The translations under genes were made by a program, and so were the position numbers. From Mesorhizobium sp. M1E.F.Ca.ET.045.02.1.1 (GTDB taxonomy: Bacteria > Pseudomonadota > Alphaproteobacteria > Rhizobiales > Rhizobiaceae), in the NCBI RefSeq assembly GCF_003952485.1, contig NZ_CP034447.1, positions 6,214,501 through 6,278,500 on the forward strand: a stretch of 64,000 nucleotides of DNA, read 5' to 3'. The notes below the pieces were generated by a model. The model did not search any database. It was not told where the DNA came from and saw only the letters and a program-made list of their open reading frames with translations. Of this stretch, positions 1-7,211 are shown piece after piece; position 1 is the first letter of the stretch, and each line of letters opens with the position of its first letter.

Positions 1-187
1 TGGCGAAGCCGATGGCGCTGAGGCCGGCGTTGCGGTGGACGATGCCGATGATGGCGTTGCGCGAGACCGGGCTGCCGCGTAGGGCGCTGAAGCGGCCGGC
101 GATGCGCGAGGCCGAAAGCCCCTCCCTCAGCCAGGCGGCGATCTCGTCGATTTCCTTTTCGGTGTAGGCGGCTGCCATCTTTCTCAT
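1..187 (-). CDS. GcrA-like cell-cycle regulator (partial, runs off the left edge)
   Basis: The reverse strand reads MRKMAAAYTEKEIDEIAAW and continues with a GLSASRIAGRF segment and a SRNAIIGIVHR segment. This matches the N-terminal helix-turn-helix of the GcrA family, which binds DNA and sigma-70 at methylated promoters in alphaproteobacteria. Only about 62 codons are in the window, so the C-terminal part is missing. ATG at 187 and ATG at 178 are both in frame and neither has a strong ribosome binding site. It lies downstream of two co-oriented genes (756-1058 and 289-759) and may be the last gene of that operon. It could be an accessory GcrA-like paralogue rather than the essential gcrA. Confidence 0.75.
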   Translation of the reverse strand, partial: MRKMAAAYTEKEIDEIAAWLREGLSASRIAGRFSALRGSPVSRNAIIGIVHRNAGLSAIGFA

Positions 188-288
188 TCCGTTGATTGCT
201 AGGGCTTGGGCTTGCGAAGGGCTCGGCTCGGGCCAAGCGCCAGGGTTCGGCCGCGAGGCCGATGTCAGGTCAGCGAAAGGGTTGGAGG

Positions 289-759
289 TCAGGCGACGCC
301 TGGTGCGCTTCGCCGTTTTGTGGAAACGGCTAAGCGCTCCATCTCGTTGTTTTGACGCAATTCCGGACGGAAAACCGCTTCGCACTTTTCCTGGAATTGC
401 GCCTCGTTGTTCCGACGCAATTCCGGACGGAAAACCGCTTCGCACTTTTCCTGGAATTGCTCTGGCGCCGCACCAAGCAGTCGAAGAAGTGCCGCCTCGG
501 CGGCGGCCCGCGTCAGGCCCGACACCGCCCGGCCCGTCGCGCGATCAAACAGGATGACGGTGCCGTCCTCGGTGCGGATGCAGCTTGTGCCGCCGGAATT
601 GGCGGCCGGAGCCGGGGGAGGAGCGGCTCCGGCCGTTCCGGTGAACCGGGGTGCGGGCGGCTCGACCGGATCCGAGGCAAACGCCCCGGGATGCGTCCGG
701 ACCGGGGAGGAGGACAGCCCGGACGAATGGAATTCATGAGTCGAGGGACGCGCGTTCAT
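289..759 (-). CDS. Hypothetical protein with a repeat-derived C-terminus
   Basis: About 156 residues beginning MNARPSTHEF. The start is chosen at 759 because AAGGGGAGGCGGC lies just upstream and because this ATG overlaps the stop codon of the preceding gene (ATGA), which indicates translational coupling. The middle is proline- and alanine-rich. A short conserved-looking stretch (TEDGTVILFDRATGRAV, then an Ala/Leu-rich helix) precedes the end. The last 50 or so residues are encoded by two tandem palindromic repeat units and contain the duplicated motif [15 protein letters not shown]. Function is unknown. Partnership with the upstream HTH gene suggests a regulatory accessory. The repeat-encoded tail probably replaced the original C-terminus. 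Confidence 0.55.
   Translation of the reverse strand: MNARPSTHEFHSSGLSSSPVRTHPGAFASDPVEPPAPRFTGTAGAAPPPAPAANSGGTSCIRTEDGTVILFDRATGRAVSGLTRAAAEAALLRLLGAAPEQFQEKCEAVFRPELRRNNEAQFQEKCEAVFRPELRQNNEMERLAVSTKRRSAPGVA
357..460. repeat. Two tandem copies of repeat family A
   Basis: Units at 357-400 and 417-460 are each 44 bp and bounded by GCAATTCC and GGAATTGC, with a nested GGAAAA/TTTTCC pair inside, so each can fold into an imperfect hairpin. The period is 60 bp. Five more copies occur in the window, all before 20 kb. Such intergenic palindromic elements are common in Mesorhizobium. Here they overlap the 3' end of the minus-strand gene ending at 289. Confidence 0.9.
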
Positions 760-1058
760 GCCGCCTCCCCTTGCATCGCAGCCGCGGCGCAGCCGGCCAG
801 CCATTCGTAGCTGACGCCGGCAATGCCCAGCCTGCGGCTCGCCGCCACCACATGCGGCCAGTGCTGCGGCGCGATGCGCCCGCGGCGGCGCATCTGGCGA
901 GCGGCCTCGTAGCCGCAGCCGACATCGACGGCGAAAGCGCCGATGCTCTGCCAGCGGTCGATAAGCCCCGAGACACTCGTGGGCGGCCCCGAAATGCTCG
1001 TGGGCAGCGCCGGGATGCTCGTTGGTAATGCGGAAATGCTTGCGGGATGCTCATTCAT
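756..1058 (-). CDS. Small HTH protein, carph-isopro/Cro-like
   Basis: One hundred residues beginning MNEHPASISA. The N-terminus carries degenerate repeats (TSIPALPTSI, TSISGPPTSV). From about residue 32 it has a compact HTH-like domain (RWQSIGAFAVDVGCGYEAA, then IAPQHWPHVV). This layout resembles the short carph-isopro or YdaS-type DNA-binding proteins found beside phage-like repressors. It is divergent from the S24 repressor at 1142, and the first GTAC operator (1066-1082) lies only 7 bp upstream of its start, so it is likely controlled by that repressor. Its stop codon overlaps the next start (ATGA at 756-759). Assignment to the family is by pattern, without a profile search. Confidence 0.6.
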   Translation of the reverse strand: MNEHPASISALPTSIPALPTSISGPPTSVSGLIDRWQSIGAFAVDVGCGYEAARQMRRRGRIAPQHWPHVVAASRRLGIAGVSYEWLAGCAAAAMQGEAA

Positions 1059-1065
1059 GCGCTAA

Positions 1066-1139
1066 GCGTACGTTATGTACGAATGACGCGCAAGCGAAAT
1101 CGTACACAATGGACGATAATTTTCAGGCATTTTGTACGA
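1066..1139. promoter_or_regulatory. Operator cluster between divergent HTH gene and repressor
   Basis: Inverted repeats of the form TCGTAC-N5-GTACGA occur at 1066-1082 (GCGTAC-GTTAT-GTACGA) and 1100-1116 (TCGTAC-ACAAT-GGACGA), each with one mismatch and with centres 34 bp apart. A degenerate third site at 1123-1139 keeps one perfect half, GTACGA, touching the repressor start. The same motif recurs at 4271-4322. The arrangement suggests cooperative autoregulation by the adjacent repressor. Confidence 0.7.
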
Positions 1140-1141
1140 TG

Positions 1142-1771
1142 ATGGATTCCCGGCACAGATTGCAGCAGGCGCGCGCCCAGGCCGGCTATGCCACGCCCAG
1201 CGATGCGGCGCGGGCGCTTCGCGACATCAACAAGAACACCCTGATCAGCCACGAGAACGGCAACCGGCCGCTGTCGCGCAAGGCGGCGGAGAAATACGGC
1301 CGGCTGTTCGGCGTCGATCCCGGCTGGCTCTTGTTCAATGCGGACGGCGCCGAAGCCGCACCCGTCGGCTTTGCCCCCTCGCCCGTCACCGTCGACGTGC
1401 CGATCGTGTCCTGGATCAGCGCCGGCGAGCTCGGCAGTCAGGACAGCGTGGTCAACCTTTCCGATTATCCGACCATTCCCACCGCCGACCTCGAGGAAGG
1501 CGAGTGGATCGCGCTGCGCGTCGACGGGCCATCGATGAACAAGATCTCGCCGCCGGATTCGATCATCTTCGTCAATCTGCGCGACAAGCGGCTGGTGACC
1601 AATGGCTGCTACGTGATCGCCGACGAGACGGGACGGGCCACTTACAAGCGCTGGCGGCCGAACGATAATCCGCCGTTCCAGCCAGCGTCCTATCTCGATA
1701 TCCCGCCGCCGGAGCTGGAGGGCGCGATCACGATCATCGGGCGGGTGAAGCGGTCGATGATCGACATGTGA
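1142..1771 (+). CDS. XRE-type repressor with S24 (LexA/CI-like) peptidase domain
   Basis: From ATG 1142 it is 209 residues. Residues 5-65 form an HTH (DAARALRDINKNTLISHENG), and residues 85-205 form an S24 peptidase fold. The expected autocleavage pair is A94-G95 in WISAGELGS, nucleophile S131 in DGPSMNK, and general base K169 in ATYKRW, so self-cleavage looks possible, as in CI and LexA. The start is uncertain: in-frame ATGs at 1109 and 1139 would put an operator inside the coding region, and none has a strong ribosome binding site. Divergent from the HTH gene at 1058, it likely represses that operon, itself, and the gene at 4350. It could be a domesticated phage repressor. Confidence 0.85.
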   Translation: MDSRHRLQQARAQAGYATPSDAARALRDINKNTLISHENGNRPLSRKAAEKYGRLFGVDPGWLLFNADGAEAAPVGFAPSPVTVDVPIVSWISAGELGSQDSVVNLSDYPTIPTADLEEGEWIALRVDGPSMNKISPPDSIIFVNLRDKRLVTNGCYVIADETGRATYKRWRPNDNPPFQPASYLDIPPPELEGAITIIGRVKRSMIDM

Positions 1772-1870
1772 GCGTTTCGAAAAGCCGAACGTTACTTCTC
1801 GACACGGCAATTTCTGCTTGCATGCAGATAGTCGGCCAAGGTCGATGGTTTTCGGGGGAGAGCCAGCGAA

Positions 1871-2162
1871 ATGACGGACCTGGAGGGCGCGGGCGAAAGC
1901 CAGTTGATACGGCTGGTGCGAAAATGGCGCCTGCCGCTGTTGCTGCTGCTGGCCCGTGGATGAGGACTGGTCGCTGGTGGCCGACGCCTTCACCAGGAAT
2001 GCTGGCACGCCGGCCGAGATGGATGCAATCGCAAGCGCCAACCAGAATTTCGAGGGTCTCTGCCCGGCCTTCGCGAAACTCTACACCGCCGCTCTGTCAC
2101 TCGATGGCGAGCCCGGGCGACATATCAAAACCGCCCTGCTCTACGAGCTCGCGAAGAACTAG
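1871..2162 (+). pseudogene. Small hypothetical gene, probably frameshifted
   Basis: An ATG at 1871 opens a frame reading MTDLEGAGESQLIRLVRKW, then a Leu-rich run, and stops after 30 codons near 1963. A second frame from GTG 1956 reads on as DEDWSLVADAFTRN and ends with HIKTALLYELAKN at 2162. The frames differ by one base, and the overlap lies in a CTG-rich tract, which suggests a one-base insertion in an originally ~95-residue protein. The product is not recognised. Alternatively only the 68-residue GTG frame is translated. Confidence 0.35.
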
Positions 2163-2265
2163 GCGCTGTGCTCGTGAAGCGCCCGGCAAAGTCCCGGCGA
2201 AACGCCGCGTTTCCTTCGCGCACCCTCTGTCCCGCCCGTCCTCCGCAGCAGCTGCGGAGGGTGGA

Positions 2266-2387
2266 CCGGACATCTCCCCCCTCAAGGGGGAAATTGGCTG
2301 TCACCGCTGCTTTCGCCAATCGCCAACGTTGCAGAAAGGGCGCTTGCGCCGAAGCTGCCAATCTCCCCCAAGTGGGGAGATGTCCGG
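2266..2387. repeat. Repeat family B, copy 1
   Basis: The outer arms CCGGACATCTCCCC (2266-2279) and GGGGAGATGTCCGG (2374-2387) are perfect inverted repeats. The interior carries further short inverted pieces. It sits just downstream of the cupredoxin gene, between convergent features, as expected of intergenic mosaic repeats. Related, longer copies are at 20423, 21990 and 25077, and a degenerate fragment lies near 4750-4790. Confidence 0.8.
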
Positions 2388-2402
2388 TAGGTGTACGAGG
2401 CC

Positions 2403-2879
2403 TTACTGGACCTTGATGGTCGCCCACATGCCGTTCATGAAATGATCGGGGATGTTGCAGAAGACCGCGTAGAAACCCGGCTTGAGATCGAGCGTCAGCG
2501 AGCCACTCTTGCCCGGATCGAGCTCTGAAACCTCGCCGAGATGGCCGGCCGCGTCCTCGTCGACACGGTTCTCGTTCGAAACATATGGCAGCGTTGTCTT
2601 CTTGGGGTCGGCCACCGGCACGACGATCATCTCGTGGACGGTGCCCTTCGAGGCGTTGGTGACATCGAAGGTCACCTTGCCTGCCGGCACGACCTTCTTG
2701 TCGAGCTGGATTTTCATCATGGCCATGCTTATGTTCGCCGGCATGCCTATGCCCATTTTGGCATCAGGATTCATCTCGCCGTTCTTGTCCCACAATTTGA
2801 CGTTGACCGTGGAGTCGGCGAATGCCGGCGCCGCAACGGCCAGCATGGTCAAGGCCAGTCCAATTCTCAAAAAACGCAT
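2403..2879 (-). CDS. Secreted cupredoxin (plastocyanin/azurin-like)
   Basis: It has 158 residues with a Sec signal peptide (about 1-21, cleaved after AFA). The type-1 copper ligands are visible as H82 (TVHEMIVV) and C141, H146 and M148 in CNIPDHFM. The C-terminal Cys-X4-His-X-Met loop is the classic cupredoxin signature. It probably binds copper in the periplasm for electron transfer or copper handling. The Met-rich segment at 46-56 (MPANISMAMMK) might add copper affinity. The start has a GGAGC-type site just upstream. It is transcribed divergently from the nucleotidyltransferase at 3161 across a 281-bp intergenic region. Confidence 0.85.
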   Translation of the reverse strand: MRFLRIGLALTMLAVAAPAFADSTVNVKLWDKNGEMNPDAKMGIGMPANISMAMMKIQLDKKVVPAGKVTFDVTNASKGTVHEMIVVPVADPKKTTLPYVSNENRVDEDAAGHLGEVSELDPGKSGSLTLDLKPGFYAVFCNIPDHFMNGMWATIKVQ

Positions 2880-3048
2880 AGGGTGCTCCTAGCCGCCATC
2901 TGGCGACCTCAGACGGCGGATTGCTAGGGAATCACAGTCGGTCGCGGGCGCTGTGTAGGGGAACAAAGCTGACAGCAAGCTGACGGCATGGCGGGGAGCG
3001 GCAAGTAAATTGGGCCAGAGCCCCTTCTGCGCAAGCGGGATAACCGCG

Positions 3049-3135
3049 TTATAAGATTTTCACAATTTTCTTATAATTCCCTTGCGACTCGGCCTAATGG
3101 CGTGCAGTTATAAGAAAACTGCAGAACCCTTATAA
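3049..3135. promoter_or_regulatory. Two identical-architecture inverted repeats before the nucleotidyltransferase gene
   Basis: TTATAAG-N14-CTTATAA occurs at 3049-3076 and again at 3108-3135, start to start 59 bp. In each, the right arm plus the next base forms TATAAT (3072-3077 and 3131-3136), a perfect -10 hexamer on the + strand, and the second is 25 bp before the ATG at 3161. The arms therefore straddle possible tandem promoters and look like binding sites of a dimeric regulator. No regulator gene is obvious next door. Confidence 0.65.
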
Positions 3136-3160
3136 TGAAGCGTACGCCCCAGGAACGGCC

Positions 3161-4249
3161 ATGAAGACCATCGATCTCGCCTATCGCACGCTCTATGCCG
3201 AGCTGGTGCAGCGCAGCCTGGATGCTTCCTTCGAGACCGACTTCTCGACGGCGGGCAATTTTGTGCGCGTGCCGGTGAAGGGCCGCGACTACTGGTATTT
3301 CGAGGAGACGCGGCCGCAGAAGTCCAGGCGTTATGTCGGCCCGGCGGAAGACCCCGAGATCGCCAAGCGGGTGGCGACCTTCAAGGAGATCAAGAACGAT
3401 CTCAGAAGCCGCCGCAAGCTGGTCTCCACCCTTGTTCGTGACGCCGGCCTGACGGCGCCTGACCCTTTCACCGGCAACGTGGTCGAGGCGCTGGAAAAGG
3501 CCGGACTCTTCCGCCTGCGCGCTGTGCTCATCGGCACGGTCGCCTTTCAGACCTATGCCGGGCATCTGGGGGTGCGGCTGCCCGGCGCCGCGCTGCAGAC
3601 GGGCGATGCCGACTTCGCAAAATTCCATTCCGTCTCGACCGAGGTCGACGACAGCCTGCCGCCGGTCATCGATGTGCTGAAGGCGGTCGATTCGACATTC
3701 CGCGAGATCCCGCACCGCAGCGATGCCGGGCGCACGACGCAGTATGAGAACGCTTCCCGCTACCGGATCGAATTCCTCACCCCGAACCGGGGCAGCGACG
3801 ACCATGCCGACCACGCCAGTCTGATGCCTTCGCTGGGCGGTGCTTCCGCGCAGCCCTTGCGCTTCCTCGATTTTCTCATCCGCGATCCGGTCAGGACGGT
3901 GCTGCTCCACCGCTCAGGCGTGCCGGTGCTTGTCCCCTCGCCCGAGCGCTTTGCCGTCCACAAGCTGATCATAGCGGCGCGCCGGGAACGAAGCGCCGCC
4001 GCCAAGCGAGAGAAGGATCTCGCCCAGGCCAGCCTGCTGGTGGAGGCGCTGGACACGACACGCCGGCAGGACGACCTTGCATTCGCTTTCGCGGAAGCAT
4101 GGGAGCGCGGAGATGCCTGGCGCGAGGCGCTTCGGAAGGGACTGAGCCTGCTCCATCCGGACAGGCATGACATGGTCGATCTTATCCTGGGGCGGGCGCT
4201 CAACGGCATCGGCGCGCAGCTCGAAGGCTTTCCAATGCGGCTCGCTTAG
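3161..4249 (+). CDS. GSU2403-family nucleotidyltransferase-fold protein
   Basis: It has 362 residues. The nucleotidyltransferase core is seen as G125-T126 (LIGTVAFQTYAG) followed by the metal-binding D149 and D151 (QTGDADFAKF), with a later segment (ERFAVHKLIIAARR) typical of the NTP_transf_8/GSU2403 group. The N-terminal region contains the conserved RDYWYFE and YVGP motifs. These proteins are probably minimal nucleotidyltransferases, some related to toxin-like MNT enzymes, but no substrate is established. The start ATG follows AGGAACGGCC. Two long inverted repeats precede it, so expression is probably tightly controlled. No HEPN or AbiEi-like partner is seen in the neighbourhood. Confidence 0.8.
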   Translation: MKTIDLAYRTLYAELVQRSLDASFETDFSTAGNFVRVPVKGRDYWYFEETRPQKSRRYVGPAEDPEIAKRVATFKEIKNDLRSRRKLVSTLVRDAGLTAPDPFTGNVVEALEKAGLFRLRAVLIGTVAFQTYAGHLGVRLPGAALQTGDADFAKFHSVSTEVDDSLPPVIDVLKAVDSTFREIPHRSDAGRTTQYENASRYRIEFLTPNRGSDDHADHASLMPSLGGASAQPLRFLDFLIRDPVRTVLLHRSGVPVLVPSPERFAVHKLIIAARRERSAAAKREKDLAQASLLVEALDTTRRQDDLAFAFAEAWERGDAWREALRKGLSLLHPDRHDMVDLILGRALNGIGAQLEGFPMRLA

Positions 4250-4270
4250 GCTTTTCGGAAGATCGCAGCA

Positions 4271-4323
4271 TCGTTCAAATTGTACGAATCCTGCTTGACC
4301 ATATTTCGTACATAAAGTACGAT
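4271..4323 (+). promoter_or_regulatory. Promoter with two GTAC operators
   Basis: TTGACC (4295-4300), a 17-bp spacer and TACGAT (4318-4323) form a plausible sigma-70 promoter. A perfect TCGTAC-ATAAA-GTACGA operator (4306-4322) covers the -10. A second site, TCGTTC-AAATT-GTACGA (4271-4287), lies 35 bp upstream centre to centre, almost the spacing seen at the repressor gene (34 bp). Binding of the repressor encoded at 1142-1771 would block this promoter. Confidence 0.7.
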
Positions 4324-4349
4324 ATCTCCCTTGTTTGAGGGGAACTTGC

Positions 4350-4694
4350 TTGAACACCGCGAACCACGCCGCCTTCGCCGACCTCTCCCGTCCACTGCTG
4401 TCACCATTGCCGCTCAAAGAGCGCGAGCGTCTGGCCAATGCCTGGCGCATGGCCAGCCAGGACATCGCCGACGACATCCGCTTCATCCGCCAATATCTCA
4501 AGGTGATCGCCGAAAAGGAGGAGCGTCTGTCGACCGGCACGCTGGTGCACGGCCGCGCCTATGTCGAGTCCTGTGCCGCCTGGCTGCCGGAAACGGTGGC
4601 GCGGTATTTGAGGAATCTGAAGCTGATCAGCGACTGCGAGTGCGCGATGATTGCCGCGGGCGTGCAATTTGCGAGGTCGAGCGATGCCTGGTGA
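4350..4694 (+). CDS. Hypothetical protein under GTAC-operator control
   Basis: It has 114 residues beginning (TTG) MNTANHAAFADLS. TTG at 4350 is chosen because GAGGGGAA ends 5 bases upstream; an alternative TTG at 4335 would place that site inside the gene. It is largely helical, with segments KERERLANAWRMASQDIADD and FIRQYLKVIAEKEERL and a Cys-containing C-terminus (LISDCECAMI). No family was recognised. Its only clear clue is regulation: two operators matching those of the S24 repressor overlap its promoter, so it is the likely effector gene of that regulon. Confidence 0.65.
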   Translation: MNTANHAAFADLSRPLLSPLPLKERERLANAWRMASQDIADDIRFIRQYLKVIAEKEERLSTGTLVHGRAYVESCAAWLPETVARYLRNLKLISDCECAMIAAGVQFARSSDAW

Positions 4695-4938
4695 GGCGGC
4701 TATCTCTTCTGCGCCATAGGGAAAGCAAGACCGAACGCGGGCGGGACAGCGCCCCCTCTGTCCTGCCGAACATCTCCCGCAACGCGAGAACAATCATGCC
4801 TCGGCAACCCCAGGTTATACCCCTCGAAAAATGCATCGTTTCACACAATTGCCAATTGGTGGACGCAGACAACGAGCCGGTAGTTTAATTCCCTTCGGGC
4901 GAAGGAGAGGCATAGTCGCACAGGGAGGAACTCGTTTG

Positions 4939-5148
4939 ATGGACCTGCAAATCGACATCGGCATACAGCCTGACGATCAGCCTTACGAAGTCACCTCATT
5001 TGCCAGAAAGCATGGCCTGACGATCCCGGTGGCGGACGCGGTCCTTTTCGCCAAGGGCCCGTCGCCGTCGCGGGCGGCCTGCGATACCGCGGCGCTGGCC
5101 TTCCTCTGCGCGGTTGCGCAATACGCCAGGAAGCAAGGAGCGCGCTAA
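4939..5148 (+). CDS. Small hypothetical protein, possibly DUF3606-like
   Basis: Sixty-nine residues from ATG 4939, which follows GGGAGGAA by eight bases. It reads MDLQIDIGIQPDDQPYEV and has a helix-turn pattern (SFARKHGLTIPVADAV, then KGPSPSRAA). The layout of a Glu/Val strand followed by a kHG-type helix and a GPS motif recalls the small rhizobial DUF3606 family, but similarity is weak by eye. Function is unknown. Codon use looks coding. An upstream in-frame extension to 4831 exists but lacks a ribosome binding site. Confidence 0.55.
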   Translation: MDLQIDIGIQPDDQPYEVTSFARKHGLTIPVADAVLFAKGPSPSRAACDTAALAFLCAVAQYARKQGAR

Positions 5149-5203
5149 CGGTTCGGCCTCCTTCTTCCCTTGTGCGGTGAGAAGGGAGAAAGGGGAGCCT
5201 CGC

Positions 5204-5704
5204 CTACCAGCTAAACTGCAGCCCCGCATTGCCGCCGACGATGTTGCCGGAGAAGGCGATGCCGAGCGTGCCGGTCAGCCGGCCGCCATGGGCGAAGCCT
5301 TCGCTCAGCACCGCGGCGCCGGCGATGCCGAAGGCGTCGGCGTCGCCGGCATTGCCCCAGTTGACGCGCAGGCCGAAATGCTCGCCCTGGACGAGATCGG
5401 GCGCGGCAAGGGCGGCCGAGATCGAGGCGTTCTCGAAGGCGCGGGTGACGCGGTTGTCGATGTCGTCGACCTGGCTTGCCAGCGCCGTCTTGCCGGTGAC
5501 GGTGGTGAACCCACCCTCGCCGTCATCGACCTTCCGGTTGGTCACGCCGGTGTCGGCGTTGATGCAGGTGTCGGTGCCCGGGCTGTAGTAGTAGTTGGGG
5601 CCATAGGCGGAGCAGACCCTGACATACTCGACCGCGGCCTCGGATGGCGCCGCCAGCAGCGTTGCCGCGCCGAGGATGGCCGGCGCAAGAAGATATCTGA
5701 ACAT
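5204..5704 (-). CDS. Small porin-like outer-membrane protein with YadA-type tail, copy 2
   Basis: It has 166 residues with a signal peptide (1-23). The mature N-terminus [19 protein letters not shown] with a second Cys (DTCIN) matches the start of alphaproteobacterial porins. The C-terminal third ([14 protein letters not shown], then repeated small-residue strands ending LQFSW) resembles a YadA-like membrane anchor, and the final aromatic residue fits an outer-membrane beta strand. It lies 15 bp downstream of a close paralogue, so both are probably cotranscribed. It is far too short for a full porin and may form an oligomeric pore or adhesin-like stub. Confidence 0.7.
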   Translation of the reverse strand: MFRYLLAPAILGAATLLAAPSEAAVEYVRVCSAYGPNYYYSPGTDTCINADTGVTNRKVDDGEGGFTTVTGKTALASQVDDIDNRVTRAFENASISAALAAPDLVQGEHFGLRVNWGNAGDADAFGIAGAAVLSEGFAHGGRLTGTLGIAFSGNIVGGNAGLQFSW

Positions 5705-5719
5705 GATGCCCCCCGGCTC

Positions 5720-6235
5720 TTACCAGGTGAGTTGCAGGCCGGCATTGCCGCCAACGGTCTTGCCGGAGAAGGCGACGCCCGCGGCACCCGCCAGCCGGCC
5801 CTTGCCGCCGGGGAAGAAGCCCTCGCCCAGCACGGCCGCGCCGGTGACGCCCATGGCGTTGGACTGGCCGGCATTGCCCCAGTTGACGCGAACGCCGAAA
5901 TGCTCGCCCTGCATCAGATCCGGGCTGATCAGCGCCGAGGCGACCGAGGCGCCTTCGAAGGCGCGCTGAACCCGGCCGTCAATGTCGTCGACCTTACTCG
6001 CCAGCGCGGTCTTGCCGGTGACGGTGGTGAACCCGCCCTCGCCGTCATCAACCCTCCGCTTCGTTTCGCCGGTATTGGCGTTGATGCAAGTGTCGGTGCC
6101 GGGGCTGTAATAGTATTGCGCGCCATAAAGCGAGCACACCTTGACGTACTCCACCGGCGCCGCCTGCGCGGAAGCCGAAAAGCCGCTGGCAGCGGCCAGA
6201 AACGCAAACGAAATAAGACGGTTGATGCCCCGCAT
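5720..6235 (-). CDS. Small porin-like outer-membrane protein with YadA-type tail, copy 1
   Basis: It has 171 residues with a signal peptide ending near AQA. It shares with the gene at 5204 the N-terminal VEYVKVCSLYG, the [12 protein letters not shown] motif, the segment [18 protein letters not shown], and the C-terminal ladder ending LQLTW. The pair is a clear tandem duplication. The conserved DDID coiled element before the barrel-like tail is what YadA-type anchors use for trimerisation. It probably sits in the outer membrane. About 220 bp of AT-richer DNA upstream (6240-6460) should hold the promoter. Confidence 0.7.
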   Translation of the reverse strand: MRGINRLISFAFLAAASGFSASAQAAPVEYVKVCSLYGAQYYYSPGTDTCINANTGETKRRVDDGEGGFTTVTGKTALASKVDDIDGRVQRAFEGASVASALISPDLMQGEHFGVRVNWGNAGQSNAMGVTGAAVLGEGFFPGGKGRLAGAAGVAFSGKTVGGNAGLQLTW

Positions 6236-6576
6236 ACCCTGACCCCCGAAGTTGGATTGAGAAAAGCCCTTGCCCGAAAAGCACCATCAGGGCGCGCGCG
6301 GCGTCAACGGGGGCTTTGAGCCAATACCTGACTTTTACTGGGAGCATTTCGACTGAGAACGCAGCTGTTGCAGCTGGGTCACAGTGGATTTCTCGATCTA
6401 TTCTGCAAATCGCGATCGCGCGAAGCTCATTTATTAAGCGTAGCTAATTTTAGAGATGACTAACTCTATCGCTGGAAACGCGAGAGCGCTTTCACGCGTG
6501 CCTAAAACTTCGGGCGCGGGCTTGCCGCGTCCTTTTCGACGGTTGTCGGGATGGCCGGCGGCGCAGCCGCTGGAAA

Positions 6577-6816
6577 TCAGGCCTTGGCTTTCGGTTTGGC
6601 GGCCTTGGCTGGCTTTTCAGCCTTCGCCGCCTTTGGCTTGGCGGCCTTGGCAGCGGCGGCCTTCTTCGGCGCGGCCTTGGCTTTCGGCTTCGCGGCGCCG
6701 TCGATCTCGGCGGCCGCCTGCTCCCAGTGCTCCATATGCGCGCCTTCCGGCCGGCCGGCCTGTTCCCAGATCTCATGCGCCCGTCGGCGAATGCGTTCCT
6801 GCCTGTCGTCCGTCAC
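6577..6816 (-). CDS. DUF2934 protein with lysine/alanine-rich tail
   Basis: Seventy-nine residues from GTG 6816, which follows GGAGG by five bases; an upstream in-frame ATG at 6828 would include that site. Residues 1-35 match the DUF2934 pattern (IRRRAHEIWEQAGRPEG, then HWEQAA). The rest is a low-complexity AKPKAAK-type tail resembling histone H1-like nucleic-acid-binding tails. It may bind DNA or RNA nonspecifically, but the role of the family is unknown. Confidence 0.75.
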   Translation of the reverse strand: MTDDRQERIRRRAHEIWEQAGRPEGAHMEHWEQAAAEIDGAAKPKAKAAPKKAAAAKAAKPKAAKAEKPAKAAKPKAKA

Positions 6817-6925
6817 TGTCGCCTCCATTTGGTAGGGGCCGTTCCCCGACGGAAACATTAGCCGAATTTTCCGGTGGCGTCTTGCGCTCGACGCATTCGC
6901 GCCTGAACTTTGGCGGCGATTTTCT

Positions 6926-7135
6926 TCAGTGCTCGTCGGAGACGACGGCGACGCCGAGATACGCTGCCTTTTTTGTAATCAATCCGGCCAAATCGGCATC
7001 AGAGCGCTCAGTCCCGGTGCGCTTGCGCAAAGCCGCGATCGCATCCTTCATCGACAGCAGGCCGGTGCAATGCTCAGCCAGAAGCTTGTCGACGTTCTTG
7101 GCGATGTCAGGTGATTCGACGTGAGGGTGATGCAT
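6926..7135 (-). CDS. Small hypothetical protein
   Basis: Sixty-nine residues beginning MHHPHVESPDIAKNV, with AAAGGAGTCGCAGCC immediately before the ATG, a strong ribosome binding site. It contains one helical block (LLSMKDAIAALRKRTG) and a second (SDADLAGLITKKAAYLG). No family was recognised. It lies between the DUF2934 gene and a DUF1236 gene on the same strand, in a run of short rhizobial genes. Confidence 0.65.
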   Translation of the reverse strand: MHHPHVESPDIAKNVDKLLAEHCTGLLSMKDAIAALRKRTGTERSDADLAGLITKKAAYLGVAVVSDEH

Positions 7136-7211
7136 GGCTGCGACTCCTTTCTAGGAGCCGGCATCCCCCCGCCGGCATGGCGGGAGGATCGGGGCTCGTA
7201 AGCATGTAAGG

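Noticed and set aside
1..5000. Prophage remnant
   Set aside because: Only repressor and HTH genes are present. No integrase, terminase or structural gene is seen, so a phage origin is possible but unsupported.
5114..6319. Long plus-strand ORF across both porin-like genes
   Set aside because: It is the antisense shadow of two well-supported minus-strand genes with signal peptides.
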